Shown here: positions 25,610 to 36,527 of the stretch, piece after piece | Layout of the letters: each line of letters begins with the position of its first letter | Position numbering within the stretch: the stretch's first letter is position 1 | Made by a program: the position numbers and the translations under genes | Assembly (NCBI RefSeq): GCF_020866965.1 | Contig: NZ_JAJATX010000010.1 | Coordinates: 51,418 to 115,417, forward strand | Source: Microvirga roseola | GTDB taxonomy: Bacteria > Pseudomonadota > Alphaproteobacteria > Rhizobiales > Beijerinckiaceae | Direction of reading: 5' to 3' | DNA: 64,000 nucleotides | Notes under the pieces: model-generated | Databases searched by the model: none | The model's input: only the letters and a program-made list of their open reading frames with translations | Told to the model about the DNA's origin: nothing

Positions 25610-26272
25610 TCACTCTCCCGTCGAGCAGACCCAGCCGCCCTCGCTCACGCGACAACCATAGCTGGGCTGAGAGGGAACGCGAGGCGAAGCGGCGTTCGGG
25701 CCGGCGCCCAGATCGACAGTCCCGGTCTGGGGCGGTCCGGCTTCTCTCCCTGGATTCCTCCCTGTGTCCAGTTGGCGCTCCATCGTCGCGAGGTCGTTCG
25801 AACGGGCCGTGATCTGTTCGATCAGTCCGTTCAGTTGCTGCTGGAGCTCTGCCGATTGGGCCTGTGCTTGCTGCAATTCGCCGAGGATGCGGTCACGGCT
25901 GGCCAAGGCGTCACTGAGCGTCCTCATGGCCTCATCCCTGCGGCGTTCCGTTTCAGTCAGGTTTTGCCTTGCCTCTGTGAGGTTCTGTTGAACCTGCTGC
26001 TGCTCCGCTTGGATCTGCTCCAGGGTGGTGCGTGCGGCTGCAACCTGCCTTTCGAGATCGGCGAGCATTCCGGACGTCCGGCGCAGTTCCTCCAGTTCGG
26101 TTACGGCTGCTGCGCGGCTGACCTCCAGCTGCTGGATTCGATTCTGATACTCCGCTTCTTCCCTCGTGCCCGCAACGATGGCCCAGATGGCGATGAGCCA
26201 GCCGACCGCGGCCACGATGGCGAGGACGATGAAGCTGGGCTGTCTGACGATGTTCGAGGCGCCTGCCGCCAT
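25610..26272 (-). CDS. Inner-membrane coiled-coil protein of unknown function
   Basis: A 220-residue protein with one N-terminal span (FIVLAIVAAVGWLIAIWAIVAG), a long periplasmic coiled coil (about residues 40-165, rich in Glu, Gln and Arg with clear heptads) and a Pro/Gly-rich tail ending YGCRVSEGGWVC, whose two cysteines could form a disulfide. The ATG at 26272 has an AAGG site; an upstream extension to 26365 has none. I recognise no family. The layout resembles periplasm-spanning structural or adaptor proteins. Confidence 0.6.
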   Translation of the reverse strand: MAAGASNIVRQPSFIVLAIVAAVGWLIAIWAIVAGTREEAEYQNRIQQLEVSRAAAVTELEELRRTSGMLADLERQVAAARTTLEQIQAEQQQVQQNLTEARQNLTETERRRDEAMRTLSDALASRDRILGELQQAQAQSAELQQQLNGLIEQITARSNDLATMERQLDTGRNPGREAGPPQTGTVDLGAGPNAASPRVPSQPSYGCRVSEGGWVCSTGE

Positions 26273-26411
26273 GATGCACCTTCTGGGTCGCAAGAGGGGA
26301 TTGGATAAACCCTCCGCACCAGCCCCGTTCCGGCCCGCATCGCGTATGGTACGGTTCCGTTCCAAGTACAGCCATGTCGGCGCTCGGGCGCGCCGCTAGA
26401 GAAGGTCAGGG

Positions 26412-27608
26412 CTACAGAGGCAGGTTCCGGAGCGCGGCCACCGTCGTCATCACCCCGCGCAGCTCGGCGAGACCCTTCAGGCGTCCGATGGCCGGGTAGC
26501 CGGGGTGCGTGGGCTTGCCGACGTCGTCGAGGAGCTCGTGGCCGTGGTCGGGCCGCATCGGGATCCGCCAGCGCGGGGCACCGACCTCCTTGCGCCGCTT
26601 CTGCTCTTCCAGCAGGACGCTGACGACTGCAACCATGTCCGTGTCGCCGCCGAGATGGTCGGCTTCCATGAAGGATCCATCCGGCTCCTTCGCGACGTTT
26701 CGCAGATGGGTGAACCAGATGCGGCTGGCGAAGCGCTGCGCAATCGCGGGAACGTTGTTGTCGGGTCCTGCTCCGAGCGAACCGCTGCAGAGGGTGATCC
26801 CGTTGGCGGGGCAATCGACCGCACCGAGGATAAAGGCCAGATCGTCCTCGTTCGAGACGATGCGGGGCAGGCCCATGAGCGAGCGCGGCGGATCGTCGGG
26901 GTGGATGCACATCCGAATCCCGACCTCCTCGGCCGTCGGGATCACCTCGCGCAGGAAACGGGCGAGGTTTTCGCGCAGGCGGTTTCTGTCCATGCCCCGG
27001 TAGCGGTCCAGCATCAGACGCAGGCCCGGAACGTCGTAGCGGTCATAGGCGCCAGGCAGCCCGGCCATGATGTTGGACAGGAGCTTGCGGCGATCGGCTT
27101 CCGACGAGCGCTCGTACCAGGCCCTGGCGCGGGCGATGACCTCCGGCGAATGCTCCGCCTCCGCGCCCTCGCGCTGAAGCATAAAGCAGTCGAAGGCGAC
27201 GTATTCGTGCATGTTGAATCGCAGGGCCGTCCCGCCGCCGGGCAGGGGATAGGCGAGCTCGGTGCGTGTCCAGTCGACCACCGGCATGAAGTTGTAGCAG
27301 ACGGTCAGGATCCCGCATTGCGCGAGGTTGCGCAGGGATTGCCGGTAGTTGTCGAAGAAGGGAGTGAGGTCGCCTTCCCCGATCTTGATGCTCTCATGGA
27401 TGGGCAGGCTCTCTACCACGCTCCAGCGCAGGCCGAGCGAGGGATCGGCCGCGATCTGCGCCTTGCGGGCCTCGATCTCATCGATGCTCCAGACAACGCC
27501 GTAGGGGATGTGGTGAAGGGCCGTCACGATTCCCGTCGCACCGGTCTGGCGAATGTGGGGGAGGCGAACCGCATCCTCGGGGCCGAACCAGCGCCAGGTC
27601 TGTTCCAT
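26412..27608 (-). CDS. uxuA: Mannonate dehydratase
   Basis: Converts D-mannonate to 2-keto-3-deoxygluconate in the hexuronate pathway. The 398-residue TIM-barrel protein has the UxuA signatures MEQTWRWFGPEDAVRLPHIRQ-type start, TVCYNFMPVVDWTRT, MCIHPDDPP, CSGSLGAG and RPDHGHELLDD; the last provides metal ligands. The ATG at 27608 follows AAGGTGA. It lies 86 bases downstream of a GntR regulator on the same strand. Confidence 0.95.
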   Translation of the reverse strand: MEQTWRWFGPEDAVRLPHIRQTGATGIVTALHHIPYGVVWSIDEIEARKAQIAADPSLGLRWSVVESLPIHESIKIGEGDLTPFFDNYRQSLRNLAQCGILTVCYNFMPVVDWTRTELAYPLPGGGTALRFNMHEYVAFDCFMLQREGAEAEHSPEVIARARAWYERSSEADRRKLLSNIMAGLPGAYDRYDVPGLRLMLDRYRGMDRNRLRENLARFLREVIPTAEEVGIRMCIHPDDPPRSLMGLPRIVSNEDDLAFILGAVDCPANGITLCSGSLGAGPDNNVPAIAQRFASRIWFTHLRNVAKEPDGSFMEADHLGGDTDMVAVVSVLLEEQKRRKEVGAPRWRIPMRPDHGHELLDDVGKPTHPGYPAIGRLKGLAELRGVMTTVAALRNLPL

Positions 27609-27694
27609 GATGTCACCTTTTTGGAGCCGAGCTCGGACGCCGGCGAGGAGTTTGGGAGTCGGCACAGCTGAAGCTGCGCGTCAAGAAGGCCGGT

Positions 27695-28423
27695 TCAGGC
27701 ACTCAGGGCCTCTGGCGAGGCTTCGTCCACCGCCTCGAAGAGATCGGGAAACTGCGCGGCGAGTTCCGGGAGCGAGCGGAGGATCTCGCTCAGGTGCTGA
27801 TGCATCGCCTGCTCGGCCGCAACCGGATCTCCCGCCTTGATGGCTTCCACGATGATGACGTGTTGCGCAATGACGGAGTGCCGCGGCACTGCCTTCTTCA
27901 TGTCGAGGAATCGCACCCGGTCCATCTGAGGTTTGATGTCCTCGATCATCCGCCAGGCGGAAGGCCGCCCCGCCGTCTCGGCGAGAAGACGGTGAAATTC
28001 CTCGTCCAGAGAAAGAAACTCTTCCGTCGAGGCCGAGCGCTGGACGCGCCGCTGCCGGGTCAGGCTGGCATTGAGCTCTGTGAGCATCACGGGTGTCGCT
28101 TTGAGCGCGGCCTCTCTCACCACAGCACATTCGACCGCTTCGCGGATGAAGCGCGCGTCCTCAACGCCGGAGCGCGAGATCTTCACAACCTGCGTTCCGC
28201 GCTGCGGCAGCACACGCACGAGACCGGCCTCGCTCAGCTTGATCAGGGCTTCACGGACGGGCGAGCGGCTGATTCCGAATCGCTGCGCGAGATCCTGCTC
28301 GGACAACATCTCTCCAGGCGCGAACTGCATGTTCACGATGGCTTGGCGGAGGGCCCTGGTCACCTGGCGGGCCATGGGTTCCCGGCTGAGATCGAGCTTG
28401 GCGAGGGGTGCTTTATTCGTCAT
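27695..28423 (-). CDS. GntR-family regulator (FCD subfamily), probable hexuronate regulator
   Basis: A 242-residue regulator with an N-terminal winged helix (LAQRFGISRSPVREALIKL, wing RVLPQRGTQVVKI) and a C-terminal FCD domain (EEFHRLLAETAGRP, HVIIVEAIKAGD carry its metal-type His and acidic residues). It is followed by uxuA and is divergent from uxaC and the ABC importer, the position of an ExuR/UxuR-type repressor. A TACTAGTA palindrome sits 17 bases upstream of its start. Confidence 0.9.
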   Translation of the reverse strand: MTNKAPLAKLDLSREPMARQVTRALRQAIVNMQFAPGEMLSEQDLAQRFGISRSPVREALIKLSEAGLVRVLPQRGTQVVKISRSGVEDARFIREAVECAVVREAALKATPVMLTELNASLTRQRRVQRSASTEEFLSLDEEFHRLLAETAGRPSAWRMIEDIKPQMDRVRFLDMKKAVPRHSVIAQHVIIVEAIKAGDPVAAEQAMHQHLSEILRSLPELAAQFPDLFEAVDEASPEALSA

Positions 28424-28439
28424 AAGCGGAACACTACCA

Positions 28440-28447
28440 TACTAGTA
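28440..28447. promoter_or_regulatory. Candidate GntR operator (TACTAGTA)
   Basis: An 8-bp perfect palindrome within the imperfect dyad CCATACTAGTAGG, in the short region between the GntR gene and uxaC. Position fits control of both directions. It lacks the CTAA/TTAG ends of the other two GntR palindromes in this window. Confidence 0.42.
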
Positions 28448-28545
28448 GGCCATTGCAAACCGATCTGGACCGCTCTAAGCTTTCTAGTGTTGGCGCTTCG
28501 AAACCGGCCGGAAACAAGCTGGAGGAAGCGTTGAGGGAGAACGCC

Positions 28546-29949
28546 ATGCTGATCCATCCGGACCGGCTCTTTCCTGTCGACGCGTCTGCCCGCGACGTGG
28601 CCCGCAGGCTCTATGCAGGCATCCGCAATCTACCGATCGTGTCGCCCCACGGCCATACGGATCCGCGCTGGTATGCGGAGAATGAGCCGTTCCCGGATCC
28701 GGCGGCTCTCTTCGTTGTTCCCGATCACTATATCTTCCGGATGCTCTACAGCCAGGGCGTTCGCCTGGAGGACCTCGGCATTCCGACCCGGGACGGAAGC
28801 CCGGTCGAGCGCGATCCGCGCGCGATCTGGCGTCGTTTCGCGGCCCATTATCATCTCTTCCGCGGCACCCCCACGCGGGCCTGGCTCGACCACACATTTT
28901 CAACGCTCTTCGGATTCACGGAGCGACTCTCCGCAGCGAATGCCGACGATTATTACGACCGGATCGATGCGGCTCTCCGCACGCCGGAATTCCGTCCCCG
29001 CGCCTTGTTCGAGCGCTTCAGAATCGAGGCGATCGCCACGACGGAAAGCCCGCTCGATCCCTTGATGCACCATGAGACCATCCGGCGATCCGGGTGGGGC
29101 GGGCGCGTGATCACCGCCTACCGGCCGGATCCGGTCGTCGATCCCGACTTCGAAGGTTTTCGCGACAATCTCATCCGCTTCGGCGAGATCACCGGCTGCG
29201 ATGCCACGACCTGGAGCGGCTATCTGGAGGCGCACCGGAAACGCCGCGCCTTCTTCCGTGACTATGGGGCGACATCGACCGATCACGGCCACCCGACGGC
29301 GCGAACCGCCGACCTTTCACGTGGGGAGGCCGAGGCCTTGTTTCGCAAAGTCGCCTCCGGTGATTTCAGCGCCGAGGATGCGGAGACGTTCCGAGCCCAG
29401 ATGCTGACCGAGATGGCCGCCATGAGCGTCGGGGACGGCATGGTCATGCAGATTCATCCCGGCTCGTTCCGCAACCACAACCGGGCGATCTTCAACCGTT
29501 TCGGCCGGGACATGGGCGCGGACATCCCCACGCGAACGGATTACGTCCAAGCCCTGAAACCTCTGCTGGATCGCTTCGGCAACGAGCCCGGATTGACCCT
29601 GATCGTCTTTACCCTCGACGAGACGAGCTATTCGCGGGAATTGGCGCCGCTCGCCGGGCACTATCCGGCGCTGAAGCTGGGGCCGGCCTGGTGGTTCTTC
29701 GATGCGCCCGAAGGCATGCGCCGCTTCCGTGAACTGACCACTGAGACGGCGGGCTTCTACAATACCGTCGGTTTCAACGACGATACCCGCGCCTACCTGT
29801 CGATCCCCGCCCGTCACGATGTGGCGCGGCGTGTCGACTGCGCCTTTCTCGCCAATCTCGTGACGACCCATCGCCTCGACGAGGACGAGGCGCACGAGGT
29901 TGCCTACGACCTGGCCTATCGCCTCGCCAAAGAGGCCTACAAGCTGTGA
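28546..29949 (+). CDS. uxaC: Uronate isomerase
   Basis: Isomerises D-glucuronate to D-fructuronate and D-galacturonate to D-tagaturonate. The 467-residue amidohydrolase-fold enzyme shows family motifs IVSPHGHTDPRWYAENEPF over the first hundred residues, DPLMHHETIR, GDGMVMQIHPGSFRNHN and a closing DDTRAYLSIPARHDVARR. The ATG at 28546, after GAGGGAGA, was preferred over a TTG 93 bases upstream because the conserved part starts at LIHPDRLFP. Its stop is followed 53 bases later by a transporter gene. Confidence 0.95.
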   Translation: MLIHPDRLFPVDASARDVARRLYAGIRNLPIVSPHGHTDPRWYAENEPFPDPAALFVVPDHYIFRMLYSQGVRLEDLGIPTRDGSPVERDPRAIWRRFAAHYHLFRGTPTRAWLDHTFSTLFGFTERLSAANADDYYDRIDAALRTPEFRPRALFERFRIEAIATTESPLDPLMHHETIRRSGWGGRVITAYRPDPVVDPDFEGFRDNLIRFGEITGCDATTWSGYLEAHRKRRAFFRDYGATSTDHGHPTARTADLSRGEAEALFRKVASGDFSAEDAETFRAQMLTEMAAMSVGDGMVMQIHPGSFRNHNRAIFNRFGRDMGADIPTRTDYVQALKPLLDRFGNEPGLTLIVFTLDETSYSRELAPLAGHYPALKLGPAWWFFDAPEGMRRFRELTTETAGFYNTVGFNDDTRAYLSIPARHDVARRVDCAFLANLVTTHRLDEDEAHEVAYDLAYRLAKEAYKL

Positions 29950-30002
29950 TGCCGGACAAGCTCCCAAAGGAGCGCGCCGCACAGAAAAGGGAGGAAGAGA
30001 GA

Positions 30003-31190
30003 ATGACGAATATCCTCACCAGACGGACCTTCATCGGTGCTGTGTCAGGTGCCGCGGGCGTGGCCGCTCTCGGCGGAAAAGCCTTCGCCCAGCTCGCGTT
30101 GCCCAAAAGCCCGGTCAACCTCAACATCATCGATGTCGCAGGCAACCTGGCGCTGACGCAGAAGGCTATCGAGAACTATCGCAAGGCGAAGCCCAACCTC
30201 GTCTCACGCATCACCTTCACCAAGGCCCCGGCTCCGGAACTCGCCGGCAAGCTCAAGGCGCAGCAGGTTGCGGGCCGCGTCGATATCGACCTTGTGCTCA
30301 CCGGCACCGATGCGCTATCCGCCGGTATCGAGCAGAATCTCTGGGTCCAGCTGCTGCCGGATTACGCATCCGCGCTGCCCAATCTCGAGCAGATCTATAT
30401 CCCGGCCGCCGCCAAGATGCAGTCGCTTGCAAAAGGGCAGGGTGTCGTCGTGACCTATTATCCATCGGGTCCGCTGCTCGAATACATGCCCGACAAGGTA
30501 AAGGACGTGCCGAAGACGGCCCAGGAGTTGCTGGCCTGGGCCAAAGCCAATCCGGGTCGCTTCATCTATGCTCGTCCGGCCAATTCGGGACCGGGCCGCA
30601 CCTTCATCATGGGGCTGCCTTACATCCTCGGGGACAGCAACCCGCAGGATCCGGCCAAGGGCTGGGACAAGACCTGGGCCTACCTGAAAGAGCTCGGCCA
30701 GTACGTCGAGTACTACCCGTCCGGCACGGGCGCGGTGATGAAGGAACTCGGCGAAGGCTCCCGCGACATGACGGTGACGACGACGGGCTGGGACATCAAC
30801 CCGCGCGTCCTCGGCGTGGTGCCGAAGGAGGCCAAGGTCGGCAAGATCGACGGCTTCCACTGGGTGGCGGATGCCCATTACATGTCGGTGCCGAAGGGGC
30901 TTTCCAACGAGAAGGTCGCCGTTCTCCTCGACCTGATGAGTTTCCTGCTCACCAAGGACCAGCAGGCCTACACCTATGACGAGGGATATTTCTACCCCGG
31001 TCCTGCCGTGCAGGGCGTGACCCTCGACATGGCCCCGCCCGAGAGCCAGGCCGCCATCAAGGAGTTCGGCCGTCCCGAATACGAGCAGTGGATCGCCGAA
31101 AACCCCATCGAACTTCCGCTCCAGCCGGAGCAGATGGTGGTTGCGTTCCGCATGTGGGATGAACAGGTCGGCGGCGCGAAGCGCCAGTAA
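30003..31190 (+). CDS. ABC transporter solute-binding protein (family 1), probable hexuronate importer
   Basis: A 395-residue periplasmic protein with a twin-arginine-like signal ([20 protein letters not shown]) ending near AFAQ. The body is a type II binding protein ([23 protein letters not shown] in two parts, [29 protein letters not shown]) related to putrescine/iron/2-aminoethylphosphonate receptors. GGGAGG precedes the ATG. Being between uxaC and uxuB, it most likely binds a hexuronate or oligouronide, though its relatives mostly take other ligands. Confidence 0.85.
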   Translation: MTNILTRRTFIGAVSGAAGVAALGGKAFAQLALPKSPVNLNIIDVAGNLALTQKAIENYRKAKPNLVSRITFTKAPAPELAGKLKAQQVAGRVDIDLVLTGTDALSAGIEQNLWVQLLPDYASALPNLEQIYIPAAAKMQSLAKGQGVVVTYYPSGPLLEYMPDKVKDVPKTAQELLAWAKANPGRFIYARPANSGPGRTFIMGLPYILGDSNPQDPAKGWDKTWAYLKELGQYVEYYPSGTGAVMKELGEGSRDMTVTTTGWDINPRVLGVVPKEAKVGKIDGFHWVADAHYMSVPKGLSNEKVAVLLDLMSFLLTKDQQAYTYDEGYFYPGPAVQGVTLDMAPPESQAAIKEFGRPEYEQWIAENPIELPLQPEQMVVAFRMWDEQVGGAKRQ

Positions 31191-31204
31191 GTCAGAGGCC
31201 CGCG

Positions 31205-32289
<1,085 letters not shown>

Positions 32290-32290
<1 letters not shown>

Positions 32291-33201
32291 TGGACGTCCT
32301 TGCGCCGACCCCGGCCGTCATAGCGGGGCCGAGCCTGCGCCAGCGGCTGGCCTCCCGCGGCTTCGACGCCGTTACCCTGCTCGTGGTGCCGGCCGCCATC
32401 TTCAGCCTTGTCCTGTTCGTCTATCCCTTCGCCTTCGGCTTCGTCCTGTCCTTCGAGCCAAAGGCCGGGGGGGATTGGCTCGCCAACTACCGGCGCTTCT
32501 TCTCGGATCCGTTCCTCTATGAAACCATTGCCAAGACGCTATGGCTCGCCGTTCCCGTTACGATCCTGAACCTGCTTCTGGCGGTTCCAATCGCCTTTCG
32601 GGTGCGCCTCATGCGCCGCCAACGCCTCCTGACGACGATCCTCGTCCTGCCCATCACGCTGGGGACCGTTCTCGTGGCCGAGGGCCTGCTGAATTATCTG
32701 GGCCCCCAGGGCTGGTTCAACAGGACCCTGATGACGGTTGGGCTGATCGACCAGCCTTTGAAACTCGTCCACAATTACTGGGGCGTCTTCGCCTCGCTCG
32801 TGATCACAGGCTTCCCGTTCACGTTCCTTCTGACCCTGTCTTATGTCACCGGCATCGACCCGGCCCTGGAGCAGGCCGGCGCAACCCTCGGAGCCAACGC
32901 CTGGCAGCGCTTCCGCCACATTTACCTTCCGCTCCTGATGCCGGGATTTGCCATCACCTTCTGCCTGTCCTTCGTGCAGGCCTTCTCGGTATTTCCCTCG
33001 GCCGTGCTGCTTGGTGCGCCTGCGGGACCGACGCGCGTCATCTCGATTGCGGCCTATCAGGCGGCCTTCGAGGAATACGACTACTCGATGGCCTCCGCTG
33101 TGGCGATGATCATGGGCTTCGTCCAGCTCGGCATCGTCGTGGCGGTGCTGGCCTCCCGCGGGCTGTTCTACCGCGGCCCGGCCTCCGGCGCGAAAGGGTA
33201 A
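32290..33201 (+). CDS. ABC transporter permease 1 (PotB-like)
   Basis: A 303-residue membrane subunit with six spans and the EAA-loop (GIDPALEQAGATLGANAWQ) that contacts the ATPase. It belongs to the BPD_transp_1 group next to PotB and the 2-aminoethylphosphonate permeases. It starts on the last base of the ATPase gene (TGATG) and is followed four bases later by permease 2. Confidence 0.92.
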
Positions 33202-33205
33202 GCCG

Positions 33206-34048
33206 ATGATCCGCGATACGACACTCGGTTCGAAGCTTTGGGCTGTGGCCGTCTGGACTATGGTCGGCTTTTTCGTCGTCAATCTCTTCGCCATGATCGG
33301 CACAGTGGTCACCAGCTCCTTCGCCACGCGTTGGCTCGGGACCTGGCTGCCGGCGGGCTGGACGACGCGGTGGTACTCCTCGGCCTGGAGCGAGTTCCAG
33401 CTGGGAGACGTTCTCCTCGTCACATTCCAGGTGGTCGGGGCGGTGGTGCTGATTTCCGGAGCGCTGGGCGTCACGGCGGCTTACGCGCTTGCCCGGCGTG
33501 ACTTTCCCGGCAAGCGCATGCTTCTGCTGCTTTTCCTGCTGCCGCTCCTCATCCCGCCGATTACCTTCGGCATTCCGCTCGCGACCGTTCTCTACCAGAC
33601 CGGGCTTGCGGGAACGTTCTGGGGGGTCGTGGTGGCCAATCTGGTGCCGACCGTTCCCTTCGTGATCCTCTTGATGATCCTGTTCATCGAGCAGATCGAC
33701 CCGAAGATCGAGGCGGCCGCCCGCGTCTTCGGCGCGAACACCTTCAAGCTCTTCATCCATGTGCTTCTGCCGCTGCTCCTGCCGGGCATCCTGGCGGCTT
33801 TGCTTCTGGTGCTGGTGCGCACCATCGCCATGTTCGAGCTGACCTTCCTCGTGGCGGGGCCGACGAGCCAGACCCTGGTCGTTGCGCTCTATTATGCCGT
33901 CTTCGCGGCCGGCGTGCGGGCCGTCCAGTCTATCGACGCGATGGCGGTGGTCTATATGGTGACGACGCTGGTGTGGCTCATCATTGCGCTGCGCTTCGTC
34001 AACCCGACGCAGATCGTCACCCGCGCGAAGCAACAGCCGGCGCATTGA
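33206..34048 (+). CDS. ABC transporter permease 2 (PotC-like)
   Basis: A 280-residue partner permease with six spans; the ATPase-contact loop reads IDPKIEAAARVFGANTFK. It ends nine bases before uxuB, which ties the importer to hexuronate breakdown. Confidence 0.92.
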   Translation: MIRDTTLGSKLWAVAVWTMVGFFVVNLFAMIGTVVTSSFATRWLGTWLPAGWTTRWYSSAWSEFQLGDVLLVTFQVVGAVVLISGALGVTAAYALARRDFPGKRMLLLLFLLPLLIPPITFGIPLATVLYQTGLAGTFWGVVVANLVPTVPFVILLMILFIEQIDPKIEAAARVFGANTFKLFIHVLLPLLLPGILAALLLVLVRTIAMFELTFLVAGPTSQTLVVALYYAVFAAGVRAVQSIDAMAVVYMVTTLVWLIIALRFVNPTQIVTRAKQQPAH

Positions 34049-34057
34049 GGGGCAGGG

Positions 34058-35542
34058 ATGAACGAACGTCTGAACGGAACGACGCTCGCAGGCCTTCCGG
34101 CGGGCATTCAGCGACCCCGCTACGATCGGAGCGCGGTCACCGCCGGAATCGTGCATCTCGGCATCGGGGCTTTCCATCGGGCGCATCAGGCCGTCTATAC
34201 GGATGACATACTGATCCATGATCCTCGCTGGGGCATCGTGGCCGCCAGCCTGCGCAGCCCGGACACCTACGATGCGCTCGATCCGCAGGACGGCCTTTAC
34301 ACCCTCTCGGTCCGCTCCCACGAGGGCGAAGCGCTCCGGGTGATCGGCTCCATCGGCCGGGTTATCGTCGCCCCCAGGGCGACGGAAGAGCTTCTTCGCA
34401 CCATGGCCGACCCGGCGACGCGGATCGTCACGCTGACGGTGACCGAGAAGGGCTATTGCCATGACCCGGCGACAGGCGCCCTGAACGAGAGCCACCCGGA
34501 TATCGTGCACGATCTGGCGAATCTGCGTTCCCCGCGCACTGCTCCCGGCTTCATCGTGGAGGCCCTGCGCCGCCGGCGCATGGCGGGCGTGCCGCCCTTC
34601 ACGGTTCTGACCTGCGACAATCTTCCGTCGAACGGGCGCACGGTGAAGCGCGTCCTCACCCGTCTCGCTGAACTGGTGGAGCCCGGTTTCGGACGGTTCG
34701 TAGCCGATGAGGTGTCGTGTCCCTCGACCATGGTCGACCGGATCGTGCCCGCCACCAGCAACGAGGACCGCGAGCGGATTGGCCGGGCTCTCGGCGTCGC
34801 CGATGCATGGCCTGTCGTGACCGAACCGTTCACTCAATGGGTGATCGAGGACCGCTTCCCCTCAGGCCGGCCGGCTTGGGAGGAGGCAGGTGCGGAGTTC
34901 GTAGCCGATGTGGAGCCCTATGAGCATATGAAGCTCCGGCTCCTCAACGGAAGTCATTCGACACTCGCCTATCTCGGCTATCTCGCGGGTTACGAGACCG
35001 TTGCGGACACGATGGCCGACCCCGCTTTCTCCCGCCTGGTCGAAGGCCTGATGGACGAGGAGGTGACGCCGACGCTCCATATGCCCCCAGGGGCGGATCT
35101 CACGTCCTACAAGCGCGCGCTCATCCAGAGGTTCAAGAACCCGGCGCTCAGGCACCGCACCTGGCAGATCGCTATGGATGGATCCCAGAAGCTGCCCCAG
35201 CGACTGCTCGGCACGATCCGGGACCGTCTTCGTGGCGATGCGCCCATCGAGCGGCTCGCCCTTGGGGTGGCCGCCTGGATGCGCTACGTGACGGGGACCG
35301 ACGAGAGGGGCGCTCCCATCGATGTGCGCGATCCCCTGGCGGGACAGCTGCGGGAGCTTGCGGATCGGGCAGGGGGCTCTGCTGAGCAGCTTTCCACGGC
35401 GCTGTTCGCCCTGCGCGAAGTCTTTGGAGACGATCTCTCCGGCAATCCGCGGTTCACCGGGCCGGTGACGGCGGCGCTGCAGCGCCTTTATGCGAATGGT
35501 TCAGCGCGCACCGTCGCGGAACTGGCCTCACGGCGCCGCTAA
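34058..35542 (+). CDS. uxuB: Fructuronate reductase (mannitol dehydrogenase family)
   Basis: NADH-dependent reduction of D-fructuronate to D-mannonate, the step between UxaC and UxuA. The 494-residue protein has an N-terminal nucleotide-binding part (GIVHLGIGAFHRAHQAVY), the polyol-dehydrogenase signature region (TVTEKGYCHD, VLTCDNLPSNG) and the catalytic KLRLLNGSHST with Lys, Asn and His in place. Mannitol or tagaturonate dehydrogenase is excluded only by context. No third dehydratase or KDG kinase is nearby, so the pathway is completed elsewhere. Confidence 0.9.
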   Translation: MNERLNGTTLAGLPAGIQRPRYDRSAVTAGIVHLGIGAFHRAHQAVYTDDILIHDPRWGIVAASLRSPDTYDALDPQDGLYTLSVRSHEGEALRVIGSIGRVIVAPRATEELLRTMADPATRIVTLTVTEKGYCHDPATGALNESHPDIVHDLANLRSPRTAPGFIVEALRRRRMAGVPPFTVLTCDNLPSNGRTVKRVLTRLAELVEPGFGRFVADEVSCPSTMVDRIVPATSNEDRERIGRALGVADAWPVVTEPFTQWVIEDRFPSGRPAWEEAGAEFVADVEPYEHMKLRLLNGSHSTLAYLGYLAGYETVADTMADPAFSRLVEGLMDEEVTPTLHMPPGADLTSYKRALIQRFKNPALRHRTWQIAMDGSQKLPQRLLGTIRDRLRGDAPIERLALGVAAWMRYVTGTDERGAPIDVRDPLAGQLRELADRAGGSAEQLSTALFALREVFGDDLSGNPRFTGPVTAALQRLYANGSARTVAELASRRR

Positions 35543-35770
35543 AACCAAGCCGAATGATGCGTGAATGGCCCGAACTATTCTTTTGGGCCAAGTTTCGGCG
35601 ATGACAAAGCGGGTTTCCTGAGCCGTTTTCAAAGATGCAGGCTGGACGGCGCTCCCGATTCCGGTGCATTATATCCTTGTTGATGCTCAGCAATCAGCTT
35701 GCCTATGGCCCCTGAGAACGGTAGGCCTGTAGCGCATTCATGGAAACGTTAGACTTCAGAAGGCTGCCTC

Positions 35771-36433
35771 ATGGGCCGAGGAAACGACCACCGCGACCGT
35801 CGCCGTCAGTTCGGCGACCAACCTCAAGATCCCTGGGGCGGTTATGCCCCGCAACCGACCTATGAGCGTCCGCAGCAGCGGCCCTCCTGGTCGGAACCCG
35901 GCCGCGAGACCGAAGCGCGGGTGAAATGGTTCAACCCCGACAAGGGCTTTGGCTTTGTGGAGCTGACTGACGGCTCGGGCGAGGCCTTCCTGCACATCCG
36001 CCAGGTCGAGGCATCCGGCCATACGGCCCTGGAGCCCGGCACGACCCTGGTCGTCCAGGTCGGAGCTGGCCAGAAGGGGCCCCAGGTCAACGAGATCGTC
36101 AGCGTCGATACCAGCACCGCTGAGCCCCAGCAGTCGCGGCCGAGGCCGCAGGGCGGGCCGGGGCGGCAGAGCCAGCCCGGCGGCTTCTCCCAGCCGCGCG
36201 GCGGTCCTCGCCCGGTGGCCGGTCCCCCGGATGTCCCTGCCACGGTAAAGTGGTTCGATACGGTGAAGGGCTATGGATTCGTCTCTGTCGAGGGCGAGCC
36301 CAAGGACCTGTTCCTTCACATCTCGGCCCTTGAGCGGGCAGGCCTCAGCAGCGTGGAGCAGGGCCAGTCGGTCCGGATCTCCATCGTCGAGGGCCGCAAG
36401 GGCCGAGAGGTCGGGGCCATCGAGGCCGCGTAA
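35771..36433 (+). CDS. Double cold-shock-domain RNA-binding protein
   Basis: A 220-residue protein with two cold-shock domains. CSD1 (about 48-112) has [18 protein letters not shown] and [12 protein letters not shown]2 (about 156-220) has [18 protein letters not shown] and LFLHISALE, so both RNP1 and RNP2 aromatics are kept. The first 45 residues and the linker are rich in Arg, Gly, Gln and Pro and are probably disordered. Long double-CSD proteins are common in Hyphomicrobiales; the function is binding single-stranded RNA or DNA. Confidence 0.92.
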   Translation: MGRGNDHRDRRRQFGDQPQDPWGGYAPQPTYERPQQRPSWSEPGRETEARVKWFNPDKGFGFVELTDGSGEAFLHIRQVEASGHTALEPGTTLVVQVGAGQKGPQVNEIVSVDTSTAEPQQSRPRPQGGPGRQSQPGGFSQPRGGPRPVAGPPDVPATVKWFDTVKGYGFVSVEGEPKDLFLHISALERAGLSSVEQGQSVRISIVEGRKGREVGAIEAA

Positions 36434-36454
36434 CGATCCCTATCAGACACCATG

Positions 36455-36493
36455 AAAACACCCCCTGCCATCTGGCAGGGGGTGTTTTCTTTT
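36455..36493. terminator. Strong bidirectional intrinsic terminator
   Basis: A perfect 16-bp inverted repeat (36455-36470 with 36473-36488) with AAAA on the left and TTTTCTTTT on the right. It works in both directions, ending the double-CSD gene on the plus strand and the PhoH-like gene on the minus strand, which stops at 36528. Confidence 0.92.
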
Positions 36494-36527
36494 GGCAGGA
36501 CCTAGCGGAGTTCCGCCAAGGAAACTG

